64,000 nt of DNA from Limonium bicolor (Eukaryota; Streptophyta; Magnoliopsida; Caryophyllales; Plumbaginaceae), in NCBI GenBank assembly GCA_023374045.1, contig CM041783.1, positions 95,701,298-95,765,297 of the forward strand, read 5' to 3'. Made by a program: the position numbers and the translations under genes. Shown here one piece after another: positions 1 to 10,059 of this stretch (positions are counted from its first letter, which is position 1; every line of letters starts with the position of its first letter). A model generated the notes under the pieces. The model saw only the letters and a list, made by a program, of their open reading frames with translations, did not search any database and was not told the origin of the DNA.

Positions 1-139
1 TCCAAGACTTCCGGGATTTTCAGGAACTAGGGTTCCTAGGGTTCCTCGGATTTCCGGGACTTTCAATTTCAGCAATTAGGGTTTCTAGTTTCCGGGACTT
101 CCGGGACATTAGGGTTGCTTTCTAACTTGGGGTATTTCA
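1..139 (-). repeat. Family A LTR 1, truncated by window edge
   Basis: This is the 5' end (element sense) of an LTR whose remainder lies left of the window. It matches the corresponding parts of the LTRs ending at 4,368, 8,621, 12,900 and 23,035, including the short CCGGGACTT repeats. It ends exactly next to the polypurine tract at 140-152. Confidence 0.9.
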
Positions 140-371
140 TTCTCCCCTCCTTAAACACAGCTTCGTCCCCGAAGCTTAAGCTATCACAGAAACCACACAA
201 CATTTACCTATAACACACAAGTTCTTCTTACACCATAAAATTACATTATCACATAAAATAATGATTCCTAATAACTTAACCTAAAACATGCTTCCAAGAT
301 GCTCAAACATATCAAAGCACATATTATCAAGAAATCATCAAACCATTAATTTCTATTCCAATTTTATCTTA

Positions 372-384
372 TTCTCCCCTCCTT
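372..384 (-). promoter_or_regulatory. Internal polypurine tract (copy 1)
   Basis: Element-sense AAGGAGGGGAGAA repeats the terminal polypurine tract at 140-152, some 230 bases away, and lies directly after the gag stop. Equivalent tracts are at 4,601-4,613, 8,856-8,868 and, split by element E, 13,136-13,140 plus 19,065-19,076. It could be a second plus-strand priming site or the relic of an older 3' end. Confidence 0.6.
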
Positions 385-417
385 AAAAAACTTTCTCCTA
401 AAACTTGATAACTAACC

Positions 418-1367
418 TCAACCGAAGTGACTTCCTGGATCCCGTGATGATTCCAAAGTACCTTTACCATTTCCAGTGTCTTTCCTCTGGTTATGGGTCC
501 ATGACGCTTCCGCTGCGCCACTCTGATTTGCATTTCTACCGTTCTCACCTCCATTCTTCTTTCTTTTCATGCATTCATAGGCTCTATGGCATAAGATACC
601 ACAATTATAACATCTTACTGGCCTCCCTTCACAGTCTTCCCCCGGATGATTTCTTTCGCACTGCTTACAGAAATGATGCCTGGCCCTTTTATCCCCAAGC
701 ATTTTACTTCCTGTTTGGTTTCCATTGTACTTTGTCCTCTTTTCTAAATCTCCTCCCTCGCTTGACTCAAATTTCCTCTTCTGGCCCGTCTGTGCTTCCT
801 TCCTTCTTTGTTGTATATGATAGAGATTTGCTGTCCTACTGTACGTCTCTTGTAAAGTAGCGACTAAAACAACACTTAATGCCTCTTGTAAACTCCAGTT
901 TAAGCCTCCAATGAAACATTGAACCTTGGCAGCCTCATCAGACACCATGTTTGATGCAAACCTTGCTAGTTCTATGTACTTGGAATGGTAAGTCTTCACA
1001 TCATCTTGTAGTTGCTTCAGCTCAGTAAGCTCGTGGTATTTCTGCATGCGAACATGCTCCGGATATAATCTTCTTCTCATGGCAACCTTGAGAACTCCCC
1101 ATCCAAAGTCAGGTTCTCCTTGTAAATTTTCTTGTTCTGCAGTCCACCACAGGTCAGCACCCTTGAAATAATAACAACTCCACTTACCCGCTTCTCTTCA
1201 GGACAATCAGTGATGTCGAATATCTTGTCAAACTCTCTAATCCAGACCTCCAAAATTACAGGGTCTTCCACACCGGAAAAGGTACTTGGTTTCATCGCGG
1301 CAATCCTTCTGGAGAAGTCCTTGGGAATCTCTGCTCTTTCCACTTGATTTTCTAAAATCTTACCCAT
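418..1367 (-). pseudogene. gag (family A copy 1), frameshifted
   Basis: Degenerate copy of the 317-residue Gag described for 8,903-9,856. The start ATG at 1,367 is kept. Length is 950 nt against 954 in the intact copy: three bases are missing in frame near 1,155 and one base is missing near 1,170, so the frame breaks after residue ~65. Everything from the MRRRLYP segment to the stop is open. Both zinc-knuckle motifs are intact here (CX2CX3HX4C and CX2CX4HX4C), unlike in copies 3 and 4. The lesion is a single-base deletion between otherwise near-identical copies, so assembly error cannot be excluded. Confidence 0.85.
489..527 (-). other. Initiator tRNA-Met 5'-part-like segment inside gag (copy 1)
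   Basis: On the element strand this begins ATCAGAGTGGCGCAGCGGAA and runs on through GCGT, three differing bases, and CCCATAACC. Against the plant initiator tRNA-Met sequence as I know it, 36 of 39 positions agree, including acceptor 5' strand, D arm and the CAT anticodon with its loop. It is read in gag as residues NQSGAAEASWTHN. The match stops after the anticodon loop, so no complete tRNA can form and this is not a tRNA gene. Confidence 0.85.
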
Positions 1368-1554
1368 GCTAAGGGCTAGATCCCTTAGGGTTTCAAGCTG
1401 GCCCCTATCGGCGTCCCTTCCTGGATGTTCACCATTCTACACACATATATTCATTAGTCACAAAATCATAAACAATCAAACATTCATACACAAGCATTCA
1501 CACACAAATATTCAGACAATGATCACCTATCCTTTCCACGATCTATAACCTATT

Positions 1555-1566
1555 GCTCTGATACCA
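1555..1566 (-). promoter_or_regulatory. Primer binding site, tRNA-iMet (A copy 1)
   Basis: Element-sense TGGTATCAGAGC is complementary to the 3' end of initiator tRNA-Met including CCA. It lies one base inside the end of the LTR at 1,568; this copy has lost two bases of the usual TTG spacer. Confidence 0.9.
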
Positions 1567-1567
1567 A

Positions 1568-4368
1568 TGTAACACCCCACTTTTCCTAGCTCTTTTTTTT
1601 GCCTTTCACTGTGAACAATACAGCGGAAGACTTACAACTCTAGCCGGGGTGCTACCGCCACACCCACACTCACTGTGGATGCTAAGGCTTATTACCACCA
1701 CTATACCAAATTAATTAAACTCTTAAACTTTATATATATTCAAAATCTAACCACAACATGGAACCTCTTGTACTTCCAAAATTATCTTCTAAACTTAAAC
1801 CTTTACTTACTAATACCAACTAACAACTTCTTTCAAAACTAAATATCAACTTACACTTCCTTTACTAGTTTACAAAGTGTTTAAACATACTACCACTGAA
1901 CTTAATGGAAATACTACATCCTCTTCTAGCTTCAGTAGCCCCATTTAGCTCCTCTCTCTCATGCAACTTCTTAACTGTACCTGTGGTTAGTCATGCAATC
2001 ACAGAAAATACCACAGGGCACATGCTAGAAAACAAACGTCAGCAAAGCTGAGTAATTCTTGCCACCACATGTAAAATACATTTAGTATAAGATAACACTT
2101 TGAAATAACATAATAACACAGAAGTAATCAAACAAGTCAGGAACATCTAACCACATTACCAAAATACAAACCAATACCAACCAAGATAATATCACCAAAC
2201 TTTAGTCCATTTTAGTCCTTCCACCAATCCTCGGGCACACTAGTCTTTCGACAAAGAGCACTAAGGCTCTTGGCCCCTTCGACAATTATTTCTTCTACCT
2301 CACCCCATGCCCTTAAGTGTGCACACCCCCTATAGATCATCAGCCTATAGAGTATATCATGATGGCTTGCCCACAATTCATTGGTAGTGGGAAAAATCAG
2401 TGTCGGGCCTCTAAGGGCTCATAAACTTGTGTAACCAGATTCCAAAGTGAGTACCAAGTGATTAAGCAGTCCAACCACGTCCTTAACCTTAATAAAACAT
2501 CCACACAACATACCAAGAAGAATCAAAGCACATAGCAACCATTAACCATATCAAAACCAAGTTAGAACACATCATAAACACCTTGAAAATACCTTAAGAA
2601 CGACCCCTTGTTTAAGGTCTTACCTCTGAATAAATTCGACTCACCTTTTACCCAGTTCAATATCACATCTTATGAGTATTTGGTCACGAAACCAAAGCAA
2701 GAAACCTTCGAACGCCCCTTCATAATTTGAATAGAGTCCAGAAAGGTCTTAAAGCACGTTTATAGGTCTTGTCTTACCTTTAACTCATAAAAACTCAACT
2801 GGAGAACTTACCCACAAACTGGAATATTGTAGAGGGATAAGTACTAATCCGTTTTAGCTAGAAACCCATGGATGTTATTCACGAAAATCACACACCAAGC
2901 TGGCTTCAAGTTAAAGCACCAAATCACAGAATCCGACATCAAACGTTCAAGGTTTGTTCACCTAGTTTCCCAGAACTTCTCGGGGCTTATTATACACAAA
3001 ATCACCATTGAAGAGTCTACTTTCACACCATGAAAAGAGTTGAGAGATACACAGTATAATCTTCCGAATATAGAACAAACAGAAAGCGTCGCCCGAATTG
3101 ACACATGAGGAAAGATTGGTGGAGCACGGGAACTACCTAGCTCCTTCTTGCCATATCTCTCACCAGCAGTTAGGTACTAAAGTAGCTACGTGGAGATACC
3201 AAGAACTCCAAGAGATTCGCTTGGGAAGGCCTCCAAATCCTCTCACCTTTACACGGATTCTGCACTGGGAAGGTAATTGGCTTCTGTTTTGGTGTTCTTG
3301 GGTGGCTGGCTTGATTTACCTATAATTCGTGCTTCTATGGGTTTAATGAGGTAGGAGAAGGATTGTGTTGTGTGTTGGAAGGCTTGGTCGTGGCTCTTCT
3401 TATAGGCAGAAGAAGAGATCTTAAGGCAAAAAAGGCTTATAAGCTTGACACCTCATGAAACACCTATCTACCCTGTAACCATTGATTGAATAAGTAGTGT
3501 GAACACATCTAAGGGCTAAGAATAGGTAGGGAAGGTCGTGGCTGCTGTAGGAATCATCATGAGCTGAAGAGAAATCATGGCATGTAATAAATGACATTAA
3601 ATGTGGCGGTGACCTTAAGGCATGGTTTGCTTTGCCTTGGCCGTTTTTGGCTTGTCTTGGTTTGGTAATATGTCATACTAATGTGTAAGTGTAAATGCAA
3701 GTGAATAAAATTCAGGTTGTAACTCATCTAAGGCATCACTTATGGGTACAAAAAAAAGGTTTTAAGAGCAAATAAGGAAAAAGTAATTGTACTTTGACTT
3801 AAAATCTAACCAATGACCTTATGACACCTCCTAATAACTTGCTTCACCGCCCTAATAGCTTGCTAGCTTGTGTGGATATCATATAACCAATCATTTTACG
3901 ACACATTGTGCTTCTCGACACCTCGTGCTTCCCGACACCTCGTGCTTAGGTTAACTAGGTTGCCACCTCATGCTTCCTACCAACTAGGTCACCACCTCGC
4001 GATTACCTCAACTAGGTATCCACCTCATGCTTACCAAGCTGTTTAAGGAGTTTCCTAAGGAGAAAAGTGATTATGACGGAATAAAACTAGCTATGGGGGC
4101 ATTGCCGGCTACTAGAATTTTACCGAGTCTTGTAGAATTTTCTAAGGCTTCCCATCTCTGGTTAGTAGGGTTTTCTAGGGTCCTATTAAGTTTTCAAGGC
4201 TTTCCTAAAGTTTTTAAGGTCATTTATGGAGTTTCCAAGACTTCCGGGATTTTCAGGAACTAGGGTTCCTCGGATTTCCGGGACTTTCGGGAATTTCAGC
4301 AATTAGGGTTTCTAGCGTTTCCGGGACTTCCGGGACATTAGGGTTGCTTTCTAACTTGGGGTATTTCA
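1568..4368 (-). repeat. Family A LTR 2
   Basis: 2,801 bp, running from GTTACA at 1,568 to TGAAATACCCC at 4,368 on the element strand. A run of T follows the LTR end near 1,595-1,605, and a U5 box CTTCCGCTG is at 1,621-1,629. Short imperfect repeats ending in CACCTCRTGCTT lie at about 3,905-4,035, and CCGGGACTT repeats occupy 4,225-4,345. No coding sequence is supported; the small open frames in it are not conserved between LTR copies. Confidence 0.92.
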
Positions 4369-4646
4369 TTCTCCCCTCCTTAAACAAAGCTTCGTCCCCG
4401 AAGCTTAAGCTATCACAGAAACCACACAACATTTACCTATAACACACAAGTTCTTCTTACACCATAAAATTACATTATCACATAAAATAATGATTCCTAA
4501 TAACTTAACTAAAACATGCTTCCAAGATTCTCAAACAATCAAAGCACATATTATCAAGAAATCATCAAACCATTAATTTCTATTCCAATTTTATCTTATG
4601 CTCTCCCCTCCTTAAAAAACTTTCTCCTGAAACTAGATAACTAACC

Positions 4647-5595
4647 TCAACCGAAGTGACTTCCTAGATCCCGTGATGATTCCAAAGTACCTTTACCATT
4701 TCCAGTGTCTTTCCTCTGGTTATGGGTCCATGACGCTTCCGCTGCGCCACTCTGATTTGCATTTCTACCGTCTCACCTCCATTCTTCTTTCTTTTCATGC
4801 ATTCATAGGCTCTATGGCATAAGATACCACAATTACAACATCTTACTGGCCTCCCTTCACAGTCTTTCCCCGGATGATTTCTTTCGCACTGCTTTCAGAA
4901 ATGATGCCTGGCCCTTTTATCCCCAAGCATTTTACTTCCTGTTTGGTTTCCATTGTACTTCGTCCTCTTTTAAATCTCCTCCCTCGCTTGACTCAAATTT
5001 CCTCTTCTGGCCCGTCTGTGCTTCCTTCCTTCTTTGTTGTATACGATAGAGATTTGCTGCCTACTGTACGCCTCTTGTAAAGTAGCCACTAAAACAACAC
5101 TTAATGCCTCTTGTAAACTCCAGTTTAAGCCTCCAATGAAACATTGAACCTTGGCAGCCTCATCAGACACCATGTTTGATGCAAACCTTGCTAGTTCTAT
5201 GTACTTGGAATGGTAAGTCTTCACATCATCTTGTAGTTGCTTCAGCTCAGTAAGCTCGTGGTATTTCTGCATGCGAACATGCTCCGGATATAATCTTCTT
5301 CTCATGGCAACCTTGAGAACTCCCCATCCAAAGTCAGGTTCTCCTTGTAAATTTTCTTGTTCTGCAGTCCACCACAGGTCAGCCTCACCCTTGAAATAAT
5401 AACAACTCCACTTACCCGCTTCTCTTCAGGACTATCAGTGATGTCGAATATCTTGTCAAACTCTCTAATCCAGACCTCCAAAATTACAGGGTCTTCCACA
5501 CCGGAAAAGGTACTTGGTTTCATCGCGGCAATCCTTCTGGAGAAGTCCTTGGGAATCTCTGCTCTTTCCACTTGATTTTCTAAAATCTTACCCAT
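4647..5595 (-). pseudogene. gag (family A copy 2), several frameshifts
   Basis: 949 nt against 954 in the intact copy. The ATG at 5,595 is present. Bases are missing at about 5,400 (one), 5,060 (one), 4,970 (two) and 4,770 (one), breaking the frame several times. The missing base near 5,400 is shared with copy 1. The rest of the sequence is almost unchanged from copy 3, so the defects are nearly all short deletions rather than substitutions. Confidence 0.85.
4718..4756 (-). other. Initiator tRNA-Met 5'-part-like segment inside gag (copy 2)
   Basis: Identical over 39 bases to the segment at 489-527, although the surrounding gag frame is broken in this copy. Confidence 0.85.
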
Positions 5596-5782
5596 GCTAA
5601 GGGCTAGATCCCTTAGGGTTTCAAGCTGGCCCCTATCGGCGTCCCTTCCTGGATGTTCACCATTCTACACACATATATTCATTAGTCACAAAATCATAAA
5701 CAATCAAACATTCATACACAAGCATTCACACACAAATATTCAGACAATGATCACCTATCCTTTCCACGATCTATAACCTATT

Positions 5783-5794
5783 GCTCTGATACCA
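5783..5794 (-). promoter_or_regulatory. Primer binding site, tRNA-iMet (A copy 2)
   Basis: TGGTATCAGAGC on the element strand, separated from the LTR end at 5,798 by TTG. Confidence 0.92.
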
Positions 5795-5797
5795 CAA

Positions 5798-8621
5798 TGT
5801 AACACCCCACTTTTCCTAGCTCTTTTTTTTTGCCTTTCACTGTGAACAATACAGCGGAAGACTTACAACTCTAGCCGGGGTGCTACCGCCACACCCACAC
5901 TCACTGTGGATGCTAAGGCTTATTACCACCACTATACCAAATTAATTAAACTCTTAAACTTTATATATTTCAAAATCTAACCACAACATGGAACCTCTTG
6001 TACTTCCAAAATTATCTTCTAAACTTAAACCTTTACTTACTAATACCAACTAACAACTTCTTTCAAAACTAAATATCAACTTACACTTCCTTTACTAGTT
6101 TACAAAGTGTTTAAACATACTACCACTGAACTTAATGGAAATACTACATCCTCTTCTAGCTTCAGTATCGAGCCCCCTTTTGCTCCTCTCTCTCATGCAA
6201 CTTCTTAACTGTACCTGTGGTTAGACATGCAATCACATAGAAAATACCACAGGGCACATGCTAGAAAACAAACGTCAGCAAAGCTGAGTAATTCTTGCCA
6301 CCACATGTAAAATACATTTAGTATAAGATAACACTTTGAAATAACATAATAACACAGAAGTAATCAAACAAGTCAGGAACATCTAACCACATTACCAAAA
6401 TACAAACCGAATACCAACCAAGATAATATCACCAAACTTTAGTCCATTTTAGTCCTTCCACCAATCCTCGGGCACACGGTCTTTCGACAAAGAGCACTAA
6501 GGCTCTTGGCCCTTCGACAATTATTTCTTCTACCTCACCCCATGTCCTTAAGTGTGCACACCCCCTATATCATCAGCCTATAGAGTATATCATGATGGCT
6601 TGCCCACAATTCATTGGTAGTGGGAAAAATCAGTGTCGGGCCTCTAAGGGCTCATAAACTTGTGTAACCAGATTCCAAAGTGAGTACCAAGTGATTAAGC
6701 AGTCCAACCACGTCCTTAACCAATAAAACATCCACACAACATACCAAGAAGAATCAAAGCACATAGAACCATTAACCATATCAAAACCAAGTTAGAACAC
6801 ATCATAAACACCTTGAAAATACCTTAAGAACGACCCCTTGTTTAAGGTCTTACCTCTGAATAAATGCGACCCACCTTTTAACCAGTTCAATATCTACATC
6901 TTATGAGTATTTGGTCACGATTCCAAAGCAAGAAACTTCGAACGCCCCTTCATAATTTGAATAGAGACCAGAAAGGTCTTAAAGCACGTTTTTAGGTCTT
7001 GTCTTACCTTTAACTCATAAAAACTCAACTGGAGAACTTACCCACAAACTGGAATATTGTAGAGGGATAAGTACTAATCCGTTTTAGCTAGAAACCCATG
7101 GATGTTATTCACGAAAATCACACACCAAGCTGGCTTCAAGTTAAAGCACCAAACTCACAGAATCCGACATCAAACGTTCAAGGTTTGTTCACCTAGTTTC
7201 CCAGAACTTATCGGGGCTTATTATACACCAAAATCACCATTGAAGAGTCTACTTTCACACCATGAAAAGAGTTGGAGAGATACGCAATATAAACTTCCGA
7301 ATATAGAACAAACAGAAAGCGTCGCCCGAATTGACACATGAGGAAAGATTGGTGGAGCACGGGAACTGCCTAGCTCCTTCTTGCCATATCTCCTCACCAG
7401 CAGTTAGGTACGTAAAGTAGCTACATGGAGATACCAAGAACTCCAAGAGATTCGCTTGGGAAGGCCTCCAAATCCTCTCACCTTTACACGGATTCTGCAC
7501 TGGGAAGGTAATTGGCTTCTGTTTTGGTGTTCTTGGGTAGCTGGCTTGATTTACCATATAATTCGTGCTTCTATGGGTTTAATGAGGTAGGAGAAGGATT
7601 GTGTTGTGTGTTGGAAGGCTTGGTCGTGGCTCCATTCTTATAGGCAGAAGAAGAGATATCTTAAGGCAAAGGAAAGGCTTATAAGCTTGACACCTCATGA
7701 AACACCTCTACCCATGTAGCCATTGATGGAATAAGTAGTGTGAACACATCTAAGGGCTAAGAATAGGTAGGGAAGGTCGTGGCTGCTGTAGGAATCATCA
7801 TGAGCTGAAGAGAAATCATGGCATGTAATAAATGACATTAAATGTGGTCGGTGACCTTAAGGCATGGTTTAGCTTTGCCTTGGCCGTTTTTGGCTTGACT
7901 TGGTTTGGTAATATGTCATACTAATGTGTAAGTGTAAATGCAAGTGAATAAAATTCAGGTTGTAACTGATCTAAGGCATCACTTATGGGTACAAAAGGAA
8001 ATAAGGTTTAAGGGCAAATAAGGAACTAGTAATTGTACTTTGACTTAAAATCTAACCAATGACCTTATGACACCTCCTAATAGCTTGCTTAACCTCCCTA
8101 CGTGCTTGCTAGCTTGTGTGGATATCATATAACCAATCATTTTGCACACCTTGTGCTTCTCTACACTCGTGCTTCCCGACACCTCGTGCTTAGGTTAACT
8201 AGGTTGCCACCTCATGCTTCCTACCAACTAGGTCACCACCTCGTGATTACCTCAACTAGGTATCCACCTCATGCTTACCAAGCTGTTTAAGGAGTTTCCT
8301 AAGGAGAAAAGTGATTATGACGGAATAAAACTAGCTATGGGGGCATTTCGGCTACTAGAATTTTACCGGGTCTTGTAGAATTTTCTAAGGCTTCCCATCT
8401 CTGGTTAGTAGGGTTTTCTAGGGTCCTATTAAGTTTTCAAGGCTTTCCTAAAGTTTTTAAGGTCATTTATGGAGTTTCCAAGACTTCCGGGATTTTCAGG
8501 AACTAGGGTTCCTAGGGTTCCTCGGATTTCCGGGACTTTTGGGAATTTCAGGAATTAGGGTTTCTAGTGTTTCCGGGACTTCCGAGACATTAGGGTTGCT
8601 TTCTAACTTGGGGTATTACCA
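5798..8621 (-). repeat. Family A LTR 3
   Basis: 2,824 bp. It is very close to LTR 4 (for example both share the CGAGCCCCC variant near 6,168 and 10,432) and slightly less like LTRs 2 and 5. U5 box at 5,852-5,859. The terminal bases at 8,613-8,621 carry a small change next to the polypurine tract. No coding content. Confidence 0.92.
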
Positions 8622-8902
8622 TTCTCCCCTCCTTAAACAAAGCTTCGTCCCCGAAGCTTAAGCTATCACAGAAACCACACAACATTTACCTATAACACAC
8701 AAGTTCTTCTTACACCATAAAATTACATTATCACATAAAATAATGATTCCTAATAACTTAACCTAAAACATGCTTCCAAGATTCTCAAACATATCAAAGC
8801 ACATATTATCAAGAAATCATCAAACCATTAATTTCTATTCCAATTTTATCTTATGCTCTCCCCTCCTTAAAAAACATTTCTCCTGAAACTTGATAACTAA
8901 CC

Positions 8903-9856
8903 TCAACCGAAGTGACTTCCTGGATCCCGTGATGATTCCAAAGTACCTTTACCATTTCCAGTGTCTTTCCTCTGGTTATGGGTCCATGACGCTTCCGCTG
9001 CGCCACTCTGATTTGCATTTCTACCGCTCTCACCTCCATTCTTCTTTCTTTTCATGCATTCATAGGCTCTATGGCATAAGATACCACAATTATAACATCT
9101 TACTGGCCTCCCTTCACAGTCTTTCCCTGGTTGATTTCTTTCGCACTGCTTATAGAAATGATGCCTGGCCCTTTTATCCCCAAGCATTTTACTTCCTGTT
9201 TGGTTTCCATTGTACTTCGTCCTCTTTTCTAAATCTCCTCCCTCGCTTGACTCAAATTTCCTCTTCTGGCCCGTCTGTGCTTCCTTCCTTCTTTGTTGTA
9301 TACGATAGAGATTTGCTGCCCTACTGTACGCCTCTTGTAAAGTAGCCACTAAAACAACACTTAATGCCTCTTGTAAACTCCAGTTTAAGCCTCCAATGAA
9401 ACATTGAACCTTGGCAGCCTCATCAGACACCATGTTTGATGCAAACCTTGCTAGTTCTATGTACTTGGAATGGTAAGTCTTCACATCATCTTGTAGTTGC
9501 TTCAGCTCAGTAAGCTCGTGGTATTTCTGCATGCGAACATGCTCCGGATATAATCTTCTTCTCATGGCAACCTTGAGAACTCCCCATCCAAAGTCAGGTT
9601 CTCCTTGTAAATTTTCTTGTTCTGCAGTCCACCACAGGTCAGCCTCACCCTTGAAATAATTAACAACTCCACTTACCCGCTTCTCTTCAGGACAATCAGT
9701 GATGTCGAATATCTTGTCAAACTCTCTAATCCAGACCTCCAAAATTACAGGGTCTTCCACACCGGAAAAGGTACTTGGTTTCATCGCGGCAATCCTTCTG
9801 GAGAAGTCCTTGGGAATCTCTGCTCTTTCCACTTGATTTTCTAAAATCTTACCCAT
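8903..9856 (-). CDS. gag: Retrotransposon Gag protein (family A copy 3), full frame
   Basis: 317 residues. Gag forms the cytoplasmic virus-like particle and binds element RNA. A retrotransposon Gag domain occupies roughly residues 28-180: KPSTFSG at 26-32, W42, and the GEADLWW motif at 70-76 typical of plant Ty3/Gypsy Gag. A basic linker (198-231) leads to two zinc knuckles. The second is intact, CX2CX4HX4C at 254-267. The first (235-247) has lost its first Cys (Tyr) and its His (Gln), both kept in copy 1. The start ATG follows the primer site by about 190 bases and matches copies 1 and 2. The C-terminal stretch NQSGAAEASW is encoded by the tRNA-like segment. No protease or pol frame follows; the stop is just before a purine tract. 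Expression is unknown. Confidence 0.88.
   Translation of the reverse strand: MGKILENQVERAEIPKDFSRRIAAMKPSTFSGVEDPVILEVWIREFDKIFDITDCPEEKRVSGVVNYFKGEADLWWTAEQENLQGEPDFGWGVLKVAMRRRLYPEHVRMQKYHELTELKQLQDDVKTYHSKYIELARFASNMVSDEAAKVQCFIGGLNWSLQEALSVVLVATLQEAYSRAANLYRIQQRRKEAQTGQKRKFESSEGGDLEKRTKYNGNQTGSKMLGDKRARHHFYKQCERNQPGKDCEGRPVRCYNCGILCHRAYECMKRKKNGGESGRNANQSGAAEASWTHNQRKDTGNGKGTLESSRDPGSHFG
8974..9012 (-). other. Initiator tRNA-Met 5'-part-like segment inside gag (copy 3)
   Basis: Same 39 bases as 489-527. Here it is translated within an intact Gag frame, so the DNA is constrained as protein and possibly as RNA. Confidence 0.86.
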
Positions 9857-10044
9857 GCTAAGGGCTAGATCCCTTAGGGTTTCAAGCTGGCCCCTATCGG
9901 CGTCCCTTCCTGGATGTTCACCATTCTACACACACTATATTCATTAGTCACAAAATCATAAACAATCAAACATTCATACACAAGCATTCACACACAAATA
10001 TTCAGACAATGATCACCTATCCTTTCCACGATCTATAACCTATT

Positions 10045-10056
10045 GCTCTGATACCA
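10045..10056 (-). promoter_or_regulatory. Primer binding site, tRNA-iMet (A copy 3)
   Basis: TGGTATCAGAGC on the element strand with the TTG spacer to the LTR end at 10,060. Confidence 0.92.
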
Positions 10057-10059
10057 CAA

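Larger units (their letters stand above)
140..1567 (-). mobile_element. Family A internal region 1
   Basis: In element sense the order is primer site (1,555-1,566), leader of about 190 bases, gag (1,367-418), a tRNA-iMet-like segment inside gag (527-489), an internal polypurine tract right after gag (384-372), about 220 bases of AT-rich spacer, a small inverted repeat (AGCTTCG and CGAAGCT around TCCC, near 160-180), and the terminal polypurine tract (152-140) abutting the LTR. There is no pol sequence. The spacer between primer site and LTR is one base, against three in the other copies. Confidence 0.9.
4369..5797 (-). mobile_element. Family A internal region 2
   Basis: Same arrangement as internal region 1: primer site 5,783-5,794, gag 5,595-4,647, tRNA-like segment 4,756-4,718, internal purine tract 4,613-4,601, terminal purine tract 4,381-4,369. 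It lacks pol. Confidence 0.9.
8622..10059 (-). mobile_element. Family A internal region 3
   Basis: Primer site 10,045-10,056, gag 9,856-8,903, tRNA-like segment 9,012-8,974, internal purine tract 8,868-8,856, terminal purine tract 8,634-8,622. It is the only internal region with a complete gag frame. Confidence 0.92.

Noticed and set aside
405..860. 151-residue plus-strand frame repeated in each A unit
   Set aside because: It is the antisense shadow of gag; the minus-strand frame has Gag and zinc-knuckle motifs.
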